Assembly (NCBI GenBank): GCA_029551285.1
Contig: JAKPFT010000079.1
Span: 1 to 36,313 of the forward strand
Length of the DNA stretch: 36,313 nt
Source of the DNA: a bacterium
Lineage (GTDB): Bacteria > Ratteibacteria > UBA8468 > B48-G9 > DSTR01
Direction: 5' to 3'
This document shows positions 7,635 through 16,727 of the stretch, piece by piece; the first letter of the stretch is position 1, and each line of letters starts with the position of its first letter. The notes under the pieces were generated by a model that did not search any database, had not been told where the DNA came from, and saw only the letters and a list, made by a program, of their open reading frames with translations. Made by a program: the position numbers and the translations under genes.

Positions 7635-10600
7635 TTAGCGGCCGAAAAATAACTGGCCCATGGTGCGGCTGCCACCGGCCCAGCGCATCAGGCTGGAAGT
7701 AACTTCTCCACCTTCAGTGTCGGCATCGTGGTAAAGAAAATCAAAACCGAGCACCTCACCTGGTTCAGCCGTCTGTGGACAGAGCGCCGATAAAGGCAGG
7801 GAAAGTTCCAGGCAGTAGCCGTCCTTTTCCTTTGCCCAGTCCCCGGCCTTTGTTCCTGCCGGGCCTTGCACCTTTACCCGACCATCGCTCTCAGGATAAA
7901 TCTCCACCACCACATCTGGCTCCATAACCGGAGCGAAGTTGCCCATCAGGTTCTTCTTGAAGTTCAGTTGAAAGTAATCGCGGTTTTCCTTTTCTCCCTG
8001 GAAAATGGCTGAGTCATCTTCCACCCGGAGATGGAAGTACAACCGGGTGTCATCATAGCCTGCCCGTAAAGCCAGCCGACCATCTGTTCGGAAAGCGTAC
8101 TTAAGGTTTTCTGCTCCGGAAACGAGCTGGGGAAAGGCACGGCCGAAGCGTGACCAGGAGAAGGTGTGGTAAATCCAGGCCGGCTGAACCTGGTTCCAGT
8201 CAGTCACCCGGTCAGCCTGGGTTTTCACCCTGGGAGCTACTGTAAGCCAGCATCTTTCGTACCAGGGATATTCCTTCTCACCATCCTTCAACCAGACTGT
8301 GAAGGTGGCGTTTTCTACAGGATAATCAAGACCAAGACCGGTGGCCAGACGACCGAAGAGAGAGCTGCCGGGTGCAACAGAACCCAGCCGGCCCTTTCGC
8401 TCCCTCAGTATCCATTCTGTTTTGGTAACCATTCTGTCTGACGGGAAATTGGCCTCCAGCTGCGCCCCGGAAAGGGTCCGGCCGGTATGGTTGGCCACCC
8501 ACACACCCAGGTCAATTCCGCCCTTTTCCGCAGGGAGAAAGACCAGCCGCATCTCCACCGGGCCGGGTGGCGCAGAAGCACCGGAGAGCGCCTGGATAAA
8601 GTCTTCTTCGCTCAAGGAACGGTTGAGAAAGAAAAACGGCTCCTCAGTAAGTTCTACCACGGTCTTACCCTGACCCACCTTAGCCTCTTTTACAGGATTG
8701 CCGTACATGTCCAGCACTTCTAACTCCGCCGGCACCGTGAACCCGGGCAGACTTCTCGGCCAGGTCTTCCAGTGGATGTCAAGATTGGGCGTATTGTTAG
8801 CCCAGGTAACCGCACCCAGACGGCCGGCCTGACGAAAAACGAAAATTAGGGTATCAAGTTTTCTCAGATAGATATCCTTCACCGGTTCCGCCTCAGCCAG
8901 AAGCAGGCCGACACAACTATAACTGAAGCCGTGCGGCAACGGCACACCGGTCACATCCATTAAAGGAAAGTCGGTGTTAAACAACCCTGTGCGTGGCCAT
9001 ATCCTTCCAGTGTAATGACCGATGACCCTGGCATCCTGAACCAGACACAGAAAAACCATTTCTCTGGCGGTTCTGGCGGCGGAAGCATAGACGGGCTTGT
9101 AACCAGGGAAAGAGTGAAACATCTGCGGCTGGTTGTCCCAGCCAACGCCGATGCAGTGCCAGGGAAGTCCGTAGCGACGCTGCAGCCCCCTGATCTTAAC
9201 GCTATCCCAGTACTCCATGTTATAACTGGAACCGCCGAACACGTGAAAGGGTAACTCACCGCCAAGTTCGGCGATCAAATCCTCAGTGTAGTCTGGCGTG
9301 CAGCTTAACCCCAGCCTTACCCGATGGCCGCTTCTGGCAAAACCCCCGGCTGTGGCTTTCACAATCCTGGCAAACTCTTTCGGCGTGTAGTAAAGTTCGG
9401 TTTCATCCTCAATGTTCCACCAGTTAATCTCCGGAAGGTTTCGGCCTAACTGCTCACAGTAAAGACGCCAGGCATTCAGTTCCGGCATGAGCGGCAGACT
9501 GCGCGTTTCGGTCCGACGCACCACCTCTCTCAGGCCGCTGGCCACCGCCGTGGTCTCGGCCAGAGCGGCGTCAACCAGATGCTTCGGCAATCGGCCTGGC
9601 CAGAGGCACGGCATAACCTCAAACCCCAGCGACCGCGGCAGAATAACAGTTTCTTTCGCGGGGTTCCAGTTCCAGACATCAGGTGCGGGATTAATACCTT
9701 CCGCACTGGTTTGCCGGGCCGTCTTGCAGTAAAGTTGCCACTTATGGCCCATCCGGCTCATCAGTCTGAAGACTTCTTCCACGTTATCCATGTTACAGGC
9801 CAGGGCATGCCGCGGCATCCCCTGAGGAATCTCAGGTAAAACCGCGTAAATAAGTTCTCCCTCAGGACCGCTTCTCCCTTTCAGGGAGTAAAAACAGCTG
9901 AAAAGGCCACGCTGCGGCTTTTTCAGGATAGTTACCTTTCTGCTCAGCGTGCTGTTTGCCGGAAGTTTCAGGGCAATCTCGCCGGATGCCACCGTGTTTT
10001 CCCGCACATCCACGACATCATAGACCAGAACCTCCCTAACTGGCACCGGACTGCTGTTGCTGGCCCAGAGTACCAGTTGCGTCGGACCATTGTCATAAAG
10101 AATCTCTCCCATTTGTCCGGTGGTTAAACCGGCTTCCACCGCAGCCCTTGGCTGGTAGGTGGTAACGGTCGTCCCCGGTTCTAACATAACCGCATCCAGG
10201 AAACAGTCCGCCGCTGACTCAACCCTGAGCACCAGAAAGCCTTCCGGCAGTTCTGCGCTGGCGCTGACTCTTTGCCACTGTTCCGTGAGGGAAACCGGAA
10301 TGGTCAACCGGGTGAGCCAGCGGCCCTTTTCATCCATGACCCGCAGCCGGCCCGACAGGTCTGGCTGACAGCCCACCAGCAGCACCCTGGCTGAAGCTCC
10401 GGGTTGGCCTTTCACTGTTAGAGAAAAAGTATACTTCCCTGGCCGGGCCAGATACACCGGCCGGCTGGTACCGCACATATTAGCCGGAATCCGCAGGCAG
10501 TACTGGCCATGATAAGCCTGACCGCGAATATGGTCGCGTTCATCAAAAATGTGAACCCTTTCCGGGTTCATGGTGAACGAGAACCAGCCGTCATTGCCTC

Positions 10601-11345
10601 CGATTTCAAAGGAAGAGTTGGGCCAGAGATTGCGGCGACCATCAAACGATTGCAGTTTCACCGGAGATACCCTGGCCGGTCGGCAAGGTTCCGGTGTTTC
10701 CGCCTGGAGAACCTCCCGGTAATCCGGCCGGGTCTTACCGGAAAGTATCTCCACCGGCGCTTCCCGGCCGGCTTCCACCAGAAGCGCGCCTTCCACGGCC
10801 GGACCGGTGGTCTCAGTTAAATCAGAGGTGAGATACAGGGTATCCACTGCCAGAGTTCTCAAATTGCTTTCGTAAAGCTGGCGAAAACCTTTCCCGCCAA
10901 ACTGGACGGCCGCCAGGGTAACCGAAGTAATGGGCTCTCCTGAAGTGAATTCCTGTCCGGGCAGCCACTCAAACCTTCTTTTCCCCTGCCAGGCAAACCT
11001 CAGACTGTGGCTGCCCAATCTCACTTCCACGATATTGTCCCGGTCATGCCAGTTGTTACCGGTGGCCCGCAGGAAAACCTTATACCGGCCGGCAGGTAAT
11101 GGCGGCTGAAGAGCCCGGGTAATTTCCCGAAACTTCGCCTTTTCGTGAATCTGAGCGTGATAACCCTTACCAGGTGCACCGTAGAAGCGACAGTTGCTTT
11201 CCCGGGCATACCAGCCAGGGGCCTCATTCCAGTGGTAGGGATAGCGAACCAGCCCTTCAAACTCTTCCACTTCCAGAATTCTCCTTTCCGCGGCCTGAAG
11301 TGAAAGCCCCGCGACCAGCCCCAGTATCAACCACCATCTTTTCAT
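7635..11345 (-). CDS. Giant secreted glycoside hydrolase-like protein (paralogue B)
   Basis: A 1236-residue protein starting at the ATG at 11345, where a clean signal peptide begins (MKRWWLILGL, cut near SLQAAE) and AAGG lies 8 nt upstream. An upstream in-frame extension to 11402 would bury the signal and overlap the preceding gene. It has the same architecture as the 3974 protein: CBM-like domain (LEVEEFEG), CBM4-like domain (NLWPNSSFE), beta-sandwich, barrel, beta-sandwich and CBM9-like end. The barrel motif is WWNIEDETE with Asp647-Glu648. The strand IGVG and the block ending GHYTG also match the paralogue. It is the last gene of the 16636-7635 operon, 10 nt after the stop of the TIM-barrel gene. 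A secreted polysaccharide-active enzyme is likely, but the substrate is unknown. Confidence 0.88.
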   Translation of the reverse strand: MKRWWLILGLVAGLSLQAAERRILEVEEFEGLVRYPYHWNEAPGWYARESNCRFYGAPGKGYHAQIHEKAKFREITRALQPPLPAGRYKVFLRATGNNWHDRDNIVEVRLGSHSLRFAWQGKRRFEWLPGQEFTSGEPITSVTLAAVQFGGKGFRQLYESNLRTLAVDTLYLTSDLTETTGPAVEGALLVEAGREAPVEILSGKTRPDYREVLQAETPEPCRPARVSPVKLQSFDGRRNLWPNSSFEIGGNDGWFSFTMNPERVHIFDERDHIRGQAYHGQYCLRIPANMCGTSRPVYLARPGKYTFSLTVKGQPGASARVLLVGCQPDLSGRLRVMDEKGRWLTRLTIPVSLTEQWQRVSASAELPEGFLVLRVESAADCFLDAVMLEPGTTVTTYQPRAAVEAGLTTGQMGEILYDNGPTQLVLWASNSSPVPVREVLVYDVVDVRENTVASGEIALKLPANSTLSRKVTILKKPQRGLFSCFYSLKGRSGPEGELIYAVLPEIPQGMPRHALACNMDNVEEVFRLMSRMGHKWQLYCKTARQTSAEGINPAPDVWNWNPAKETVILPRSLGFEVMPCLWPGRLPKHLVDAALAETTAVASGLREVVRRTETRSLPLMPELNAWRLYCEQLGRNLPEINWWNIEDETELYYTPKEFARIVKATAGGFARSGHRVRLGLSCTPDYTEDLIAELGGELPFHVFGGSSYNMEYWDSVKIRGLQRRYGLPWHCIGVGWDNQPQMFHSFPGYKPVYASAARTAREMVFLCLVQDARVIGHYTGRIWPRTGLFNTDFPLMDVTGVPLPHGFSYSCVGLLLAEAEPVKDIYLRKLDTLIFVFRQAGRLGAVTWANNTPNLDIHWKTWPRSLPGFTVPAELEVLDMYGNPVKEAKVGQGKTVVELTEEPFFFLNRSLSEEDFIQALSGASAPPGPVEMRLVFLPAEKGGIDLGVWVANHTGRTLSGAQLEANFPSDRMVTKTEWILRERKGRLGSVAPGSSLFGRLATGLGLDYPVENATFTVWLKDGEKEYPWYERCWLTVAPRVKTQADRVTDWNQVQPAWIYHTFSWSRFGRAFPQLVSGAENLKYAFRTDGRLALRAGYDDTRLYFHLRVEDDSAIFQGEKENRDYFQLNFKKNLMGNFAPVMEPDVVVEIYPESDGRVKVQGPAGTKAGDWAKEKDGYCLELSLPLSALCPQTAEPGEVLGFDFLYHDADTEGGEVTSSLMRWAGGSRTMGQLFFGR

Positions 11346-11355
11346 GGTCTTATCC

Positions 11356-12312
11356 TTATTCCGGTGTTTTTTCTGAAGGAAGGGACCTGAGCACCTGTTC
11401 AATTTTTCTCATCAGGAGAGCCGGATTTTCGTTCCCGAAACCGTAATAGTGGAAAACGACCGCATCTGGTTTTTCCTGAAGCAGTTTTCTCAGATTCTTA
11501 GCGTAGACCTTTTCCTCACCGGCCGGCACCAGAAAGTTTTCCGGCACCACCAGGGTCTTTTTTCCGTACTTTTTCACAATCGGCAGCACCGTTTTCATTG
11601 ATTCCAGAAGCGGAGTCTTGGATAGGACCCTTCCGTCAGCCTTTTTCTGCAAACAAAGGGGACCGTCCACGCCGAGATAGTCAAGACCTTCCTGAGCGGC
11701 TGTTTCTTCGTAGAAGGGAACTGGCTGGCCAGGCATATGAAAAAGATAGGTTGACCCGCCTGGCCGCAGTTTCTTGAAGAATCTGGCCACCTCGCCAAGG
11801 AAAGCCGCCAGGGAACCAACATGAATCTGCCGGGGATTTCCTTTTGACCGGCAGTACTGACAGTAACAGGGCCAGTTAGCATCCTTGGGTTCGTCCATGA
11901 GCAGACCGTCGGGCTCCATCCACCGGAAAAAGTGTTCGGCTTCCTCAAAAAAGTAACGGCGAAAACCGGGATGGTTAACACAGCAGACGATGCATCCTGG
12001 CGGTTTCCCGTCAGGTCCAACCTTCCACCATTCCGGGTGTTTGAAGGTCTCCCGGGAAGAAGAGTTTATGGCCGCAGCGGCGAAAAGGCCGCCCCACCGG
12101 CCAAAGACAAAAATGGCTTTCAGACCGGCCTGGTGCATCATCTCCACGTGGCGTCTGAGTTCCAGACTGCAATAAACTTTGTCCTCGGTGGTCACCGCCA
12201 GTCCGACCGCCTGCCCGCCCATTCTTTTTATTTCCCGGTATTCTTCCCTGACTTCCCGCGGGTTGAAGACCGAATAACCGTGACTGTAACGGTAAAAGAT
12301 GATTTCTGGCAT
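11356..12312 (-). CDS. Putative cytoplasmic TIM-barrel glycosidase-like protein
   Basis: A 318-residue protein without a signal peptide. I chose the ATG at 12312, which has AGAAGG five nt upstream and starts just after the stop of the preceding gene. The ATG at 12339 and a TTG at 12375 are in-frame alternatives that overlap that gene. The pattern of strands fits a (beta/alpha)8 barrel. DGLLMDEPK near residues 135-143 ends the presumed fourth strand with Asp140-Glu141-Pro and is followed by CYCQYC. This D...C.C..C arrangement is seen in hypothetical glycoside hydrolase (GHL6/GHL10-like) and GH42-like barrels. The exact family and substrate are not recognised. It sits between two giant secreted enzymes in one operon, so it may act on oligosaccharides released by them. 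Confidence 0.75.
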   Translation of the reverse strand: MPEIIFYRYSHGYSVFNPREVREEYREIKRMGGQAVGLAVTTEDKVYCSLELRRHVEMMHQAGLKAIFVFGRWGGLFAAAAINSSSRETFKHPEWWKVGPDGKPPGCIVCCVNHPGFRRYFFEEAEHFFRWMEPDGLLMDEPKDANWPCYCQYCRSKGNPRQIHVGSLAAFLGEVARFFKKLRPGGSTYLFHMPGQPVPFYEETAAQEGLDYLGVDGPLCLQKKADGRVLSKTPLLESMKTVLPIVKKYGKKTLVVPENFLVPAGEEKVYAKNLRKLLQEKPDAVVFHYYGFGNENPALLMRKIEQVLRSLPSEKTPE

Positions 12313-12328
12313 TTCCGCCTTCTGAGTT

Positions 12329-15300
12329 TCACCAGACATGGTGCTGGTCCGGGTCAAAATTGAGTGCTGGTTCAAGGTAAAACTGGCTCCTGGCTAACAC
12401 TGGCCGGCGGTCAAGGTCCTTTACTGCCACGGTATAGCCAGGCAGCCACTCTTCCGCCAGTCCATAGCCAGTTACCGCGGTCATGTCCACCCGGAGACGG
12501 CTTTCCACTCCAAGATTGGCCAGAAGTGTGGAGTAGATTCTTAACACCTTGCTTCTGGCCCACATGTTCTCCATCATCCCTGGTTCCAGTTGAAGATAAA
12601 CGATTTTGCCTTCACCATAAGGAATCACGCCGGCCACTCCGTCCTGGACCGGCTGGCCATTAACCGAAATTACCTGAACAACTTCCAGGGGCCAGCGGTA
12701 GAAAAATTCGCTCGGCCCCAGCCCGGCAAAAATAGGGTCTTGCGGAAAGACGACCCGGCTCAGTTTTCTTTTTTCTATCTTCACCTTCACCGGTAACATC
12801 AGGCCACCAGCCTCGGACTTCAGCGAAATTAACAGGGTGCCGCCGCCACTGACATACCTGGCGATGGTCTCTGCCGGGACAGTTGCCCTGACCTCCTCCA
12901 GATCCAGGTAGGTCACACCTGACTGCCAGCCTTCCTGATAAACCACCCCGAGTTGCTCCAGCAAAGCCTTACCCCGGTTGCCGCCAAGAAAACCGAGTTT
13001 TTCCTGTCTGCCCGGGACCGGCTGGAGATACTGACTTATCATTCGCTGCAACAGCAACCTGGCCACCGGTTCTTCCTCGTAATGGTCAACCAGATCAAGC
13101 TGATTGAAAAGAACTCGTCCCTTCCCTTCTTGAAACTCCACCAGGGCAGTGTACAGCAGGTCAAAACCGCAGTCGGCCAATACCCGGAAACTTCCCACCT
13201 GAGGCTTTTCAAAGGCGAAGGTAGCCACCATACCCTTGTTGGACCAGTGCCAGAATCTTCTCTGGCCGAAAGAGTTTAACTGCCCGTGCTTGCTGGCGCC
13301 ATCACCCAGCGGGTCACTTTCCGGATGCCAGCCCAGGTAGGCCGGTAGCAGATAACTTTCCCCGTGCCAGTCAGAAAAGTCCTGGTTTTCCAGACCGGCA
13401 AATAAGGGAGAGGTCCTGTCCCGGATGAAAACCTGCCGGCTATTAGTATTCTCCAGTTTAAGACCGGCCACATGACGCGTGCGCTGCTCCAGAACGATTA
13501 CCTTCAAACCATCACGCACCGCATCGCCAAAAGGCAACTGTTCCTTAAAAAGTTTCACCGCGGCGGGATAACTATTCTTTCCGATAATCAACAGGGGAAA
13601 ACGCTGCCAGGACCACTGACCGGCATCAATCGTGGCTTGGTCAAATACCTGGAAAGCCACACCCATTTTCTCCAGGACCTTAACTGTTTCGCCGGTGGCA
13701 TCAATTACCGCCACAATCGGCTTTACTTTTACCTCCTCCCGGGGCAAAACTGTAACAGGGAAAACGTCTTTCAACTCAAGGTTTTCAGCGGTCAGCACCG
13801 CTTCTATCCTGACCCCGGTTCTCTTTTTTAAACCTTCTGTGCCAAATTTAACCTTCTGAAAATCAGTCTCGCCTGGTTTCACGGAAATTTCGGCGATGCC
13901 GGTGCCCAGTATCTCTCCAGTCTCAGCCACCGCCCTCCAGTTCACCCTTGCCCTCAGAAGGTGGAAAGATTCATTAACCGTAATCAGCGACTTTTCCACC
14001 GACTGGCCGCACCAGTAACTGTGGCCCTTGCTGACGAAATCCGACTGCGGCCCGCCGATGTAGAAAAGAACCGGCGCATTCACCCGCTTCAGGGTTTCCC
14101 CGAATTTGTTAAGTCTGTCTCCGCAAAACAACTCACTGGTCTTGAAAAAAACATGGAAGAGATACCCGCTGATACCGAAGGTGCGCCAGGAAGGCAGGAA
14201 GCGACCGTAGGCCAGAGCGTAAATATCATTTTTGTAGTCGCTGTCCGGACCCAGCCAGAGGGAAACCCCTTTATCCGCACTCGCATAACTTTCCAGGTGG
14301 GCCGGGGTGAGTTTGAGATAGGCCTGGTCTCCAAAGAAACGAGCGTAGTGTTCTAAGAGAACGATTTCCTTGCTGCCTCGCTGCCAGAGAAAACCTTCGT
14401 GGTGAACTGGAAAAACCTGCATCTCGGTCGGAACCAGCGGGTCCTGCCTGGTACTGGCCCACTCGGAAACCCATTCTTCAACATCCTGCAACGGTGTGCC
14501 AAAACCAAGAGTGGTCATAATCCCCCGGAAATCACCGCCGGTGCCCAGCCGGTAATAAAAGACCGGTCGGCCACCAGGGTCCAGTTCTTTCACCACCCTG
14601 GCACACCGATAGTTTTCATCACTTTCTCTCACTTCCGGGCTAACGAGCCCGCCAATTTGCTTCGGGTGCCCGTGCGGACCGTTCAGGTATCCGTTGCCTG
14701 ACCACTGCCAGGCTACCACCGAAGGATGATTGCCCACCGTTTTCACCATCTTTTTCCATTCGTACCGGGTGGCTTCCAGGTCTGCCAGATTAACCCCCGG
14801 GGCCTGGAAGAAAACCAGCCAGCCTTCTTCATCGGTAACTGCAAGGCTGTCAATGTACGGGAAACAGGGTGAAAGTGTCCGGTCAGCGTTCTGGCCGGTC
14901 TGCTTCAGCCTGAGGATTTCTTCCCGGGTGAAACCGTAAGAAGAAAGGTAGTTGTGGGACTTTCCTCTAATGGAAAGTTTGCTACCATTCATCATAATCT
15001 GACCATTTTCCGTCCAGATTTCCCGGTAGCCGAAGACCTCTGGAAAGGTGACATCCAACAGGTTTTTGCCAGCTCCAACTTCCAGCACCAATTTATAGAG
15101 CACCGGCTCTTCCGGAGACCACAACTTCAACCCGTCGGCCGGAAAGCTCAGAGTCTTCTCGCCCCGGAACAACTTCTCCACCTTTAACGGAACCGGCGGT
15201 AAACTTTTGACCAGGTTGTTCTCCCGGTAACTGAGAATCCGGCCACCCACCATCAAAGCCAGTTCCTGATAGGTCAGATTTTCCACCGGTACAATCACCC

Positions 15301-16636
15301 GCAGTGTCCTGGTGCGTACTGAAGGACAGATAAGGGGCTCACCCAGGTCAAACGAGCGGGTCTTCCTCACTTCCAGGAAGGGTGTCCTAGCCAATCCGTT
15401 GACATCCATCTCGCTCACAAAAGGTAAGCCGGCCAGTACCGTAAGCCGGTTTGACTGGCCCCAGAGGAGATGCTCTGTCAGGTTAATTTTAACCTCACCC
15501 GAAAGTTCCGAAGTGAAAATGGGTTGACTGTTAAGGTAGATTTCCGCGTTTCCCCGCAACTCCGGAAAAATCAGCAGGACCTGAGAGCCTCTGTCCCTGG
15601 CCGGCAGGCTAAAATCTCGCTCGTACCAGACGCTGGAGATTTTTCCCCAGGCCAGCCCCTTCCAGTTGGGGACGAGCTTACCCTTCTCGTCCACTACCCC
15701 GTTCTTATCTTTCCACAGACCCGGCACACTGATGTAGGCCCAGTTTTCTCCAAAATAGCCGGGATTGACGATGGTGCTACCCTGCTTTTCCATCACGGCT
15801 GGCTGAAAACGCCAGTAACCGTCCAGGTGGTAACGAACCCGTTTTTCATTTTCCCGGGCTGGCTTCAGGTTCCAGTCAGTGCCAGCAGGCAATTCCGGTC
15901 TGGCCTCAGGCAGGTGACTGATGGCCAACGGCAGGGCCGGGTAAAATCTTTCTGCTGGATGGGGAAGGAGAAAAACCCGCTGGCCGTGCAGATAGGATTG
16001 GTAAGCGGAGGCCACTTCCTTTTCCGTCAGAACCTCTTTGAAAACAGCAATCTCGTCCATCAAACCTACCATCCGGTAACCGAAAATTAGAGACGCGGGC
16101 TGATAGACCCGACGGTACTCTCCTTCGGCCAGCAACTGACCGTCCAGGTACTGCCGCCTTTTCTTCTCGGCAAGGTTCCAGGTTAGCACCAGGTGGTGCC
16201 ACTGACCGTCGTTGATTTTCCCGGCCCGTTCGTCGTTCAGCGCCACCAGCACCAGCGGATGCTCGTTAATCTCGTCCCGCTGGCCGCAGCCAAGCCCCCA
16301 GATGTTCGGATAGTACCGGTTGATAAAGAAAGGACCTGTTTTTTTTACCCAGAAGGAAAGGCTGCCCTTCTCCGGACTGTAAATCGTCTCTGCCGGGTAG
16401 CCCAGACCAGGATAGCCATTAAACCAGGTAAATCTGCCTGCCTTACCCACCACTCCGGGTTCATAGACAAAGATGGTCAGAGGCTGGCCCTTGCTGGTAA
16501 AAGTATTGGGAAGGACATACCTTTCTCCATAGCCCTCACTGTGGCCCTCAAAACCAGCGTAAAAACAGGGTTGCGGTTGTGCGGATAGACTTCGGACCAG
16601 CAGGAGAAACAGGAAAACAGGGAAGAGGTGTTTCAT
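12329..16636 (-). CDS. Giant secreted GH2-like protein with LamG domain
   Basis: A 1435-residue secreted protein with a signal peptide (MKHLFPVFLF, cut near LSAQP) and an N-terminal LamG domain (about 20-215). A GH2 sugar-binding-like sandwich follows (about 265-425, with DGYWRFQP and WYERDF), then an Ig-like domain (about 430-540), a GH2-type barrel (about 545-880) and two alpha/beta GATase/trimerisation-like regions (about 965-1330). The barrel keeps the GH2 landmark NHPSVVAW, but the following residues are QWSGNG. The position of the catalytic acid/base Glu in the usual WSLGNE is therefore Gly649. Glu738 in VPTEMQ is a possible nucleophile. It may be inactive, atypical or a binding protein. 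It is the first gene of the operon, with GGGGG about 9 nt before the ATG. Confidence 0.88.
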   Translation of the reverse strand: MKHLFPVFLFLLLVRSLSAQPQPCFYAGFEGHSEGYGERYVLPNTFTSKGQPLTIFVYEPGVVGKAGRFTWFNGYPGLGYPAETIYSPEKGSLSFWVKKTGPFFINRYYPNIWGLGCGQRDEINEHPLVLVALNDERAGKINDGQWHHLVLTWNLAEKKRRQYLDGQLLAEGEYRRVYQPASLIFGYRMVGLMDEIAVFKEVLTEKEVASAYQSYLHGQRVFLLPHPAERFYPALPLAISHLPEARPELPAGTDWNLKPARENEKRVRYHLDGYWRFQPAVMEKQGSTIVNPGYFGENWAYISVPGLWKDKNGVVDEKGKLVPNWKGLAWGKISSVWYERDFSLPARDRGSQVLLIFPELRGNAEIYLNSQPIFTSELSGEVKINLTEHLLWGQSNRLTVLAGLPFVSEMDVNGLARTPFLEVRKTRSFDLGEPLICPSVRTRTLRVIVPVENLTYQELALMVGGRILSYRENNLVKSLPPVPLKVEKLFRGEKTLSFPADGLKLWSPEEPVLYKLVLEVGAGKNLLDVTFPEVFGYREIWTENGQIMMNGSKLSIRGKSHNYLSSYGFTREEILRLKQTGQNADRTLSPCFPYIDSLAVTDEEGWLVFFQAPGVNLADLEATRYEWKKMVKTVGNHPSVVAWQWSGNGYLNGPHGHPKQIGGLVSPEVRESDENYRCARVVKELDPGGRPVFYYRLGTGGDFRGIMTTLGFGTPLQDVEEWVSEWASTRQDPLVPTEMQVFPVHHEGFLWQRGSKEIVLLEHYARFFGDQAYLKLTPAHLESYASADKGVSLWLGPDSDYKNDIYALAYGRFLPSWRTFGISGYLFHVFFKTSELFCGDRLNKFGETLKRVNAPVLFYIGGPQSDFVSKGHSYWCGQSVEKSLITVNESFHLLRARVNWRAVAETGEILGTGIAEISVKPGETDFQKVKFGTEGLKKRTGVRIEAVLTAENLELKDVFPVTVLPREEVKVKPIVAVIDATGETVKVLEKMGVAFQVFDQATIDAGQWSWQRFPLLIIGKNSYPAAVKLFKEQLPFGDAVRDGLKVIVLEQRTRHVAGLKLENTNSRQVFIRDRTSPLFAGLENQDFSDWHGESYLLPAYLGWHPESDPLGDGASKHGQLNSFGQRRFWHWSNKGMVATFAFEKPQVGSFRVLADCGFDLLYTALVEFQEGKGRVLFNQLDLVDHYEEEPVARLLLQRMISQYLQPVPGRQEKLGFLGGNRGKALLEQLGVVYQEGWQSGVTYLDLEEVRATVPAETIARYVSGGGTLLISLKSEAGGLMLPVKVKIEKRKLSRVVFPQDPIFAGLGPSEFFYRWPLEVVQVISVNGQPVQDGVAGVIPYGEGKIVYLQLEPGMMENMWARSKVLRIYSTLLANLGVESRLRVDMTAVTGYGLAEEWLPGYTVAVKDLDRRPVLARSQFYLEPALNFDPDQHHVW

Positions 16637-16650
16637 CTTTCAGCCCCCTG

Positions 16651-16659
16651 TGATAAAAT
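16651..16659 (+). promoter_or_regulatory. Possible extended -10 for the GH4 gene
   Basis: TGATAAAAT matches an extended -10 (TGnTATAAT) with one mismatch in the hexamer. No good -35 lies 17 nt upstream. The start point would be near 16666, leaving a leader of about 60 nt before the GTG at 16728. The evidence is weak. Confidence 0.3.
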
Positions 16660-16679
16660 CGTCGGCGGTTTCTTCAGGT

Positions 16680-16708
16680 AGTTTACTGCGCTTACAACCG
16701 GCCGTCAA
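16680..16708 (-). promoter_or_regulatory. Sigma70-type promoter for the 16636-7635 operon
   Basis: On the minus strand, TTGACG (16708-16703) and TAAACT (16685-16680) are separated by exactly 17 nt. They match the consensus at five and four of six positions. The predicted start near 16673 gives a leader of about 36 nt before the ATG at 16636. Confidence 0.5.
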
Positions 16709-16711
16709 AGC

Positions 16712-16718
16712 AAAGGAG
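16712..16718 (+). promoter_or_regulatory. Ribosome-binding site deciding the GH4 GTG start
   Basis: AAAGGAG ends 9 nt before the GTG at 16728, which begins the VKIVLIGAGS nucleotide-binding segment. The longer frame from a GTG at 16650 would add 26 residues lacking any family match and would lie over the promoter region. I therefore use 16728. Confidence 0.75.
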
Positions 16719-16727
16719 AACGATAAG

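Noticed and set aside
7621-7640. Bidirectional terminator between the convergent giant genes
   Set aside because: Only 7 bp lie between the stops and no hairpin is visible there.
15470-16090. 206-residue plus-strand open frame, and others such as 2996-3406, 6325-6789 and 22127-22309
   Set aside because: Each lies wholly opposite a gene with clear domains, and the translations show no domain or start signal.
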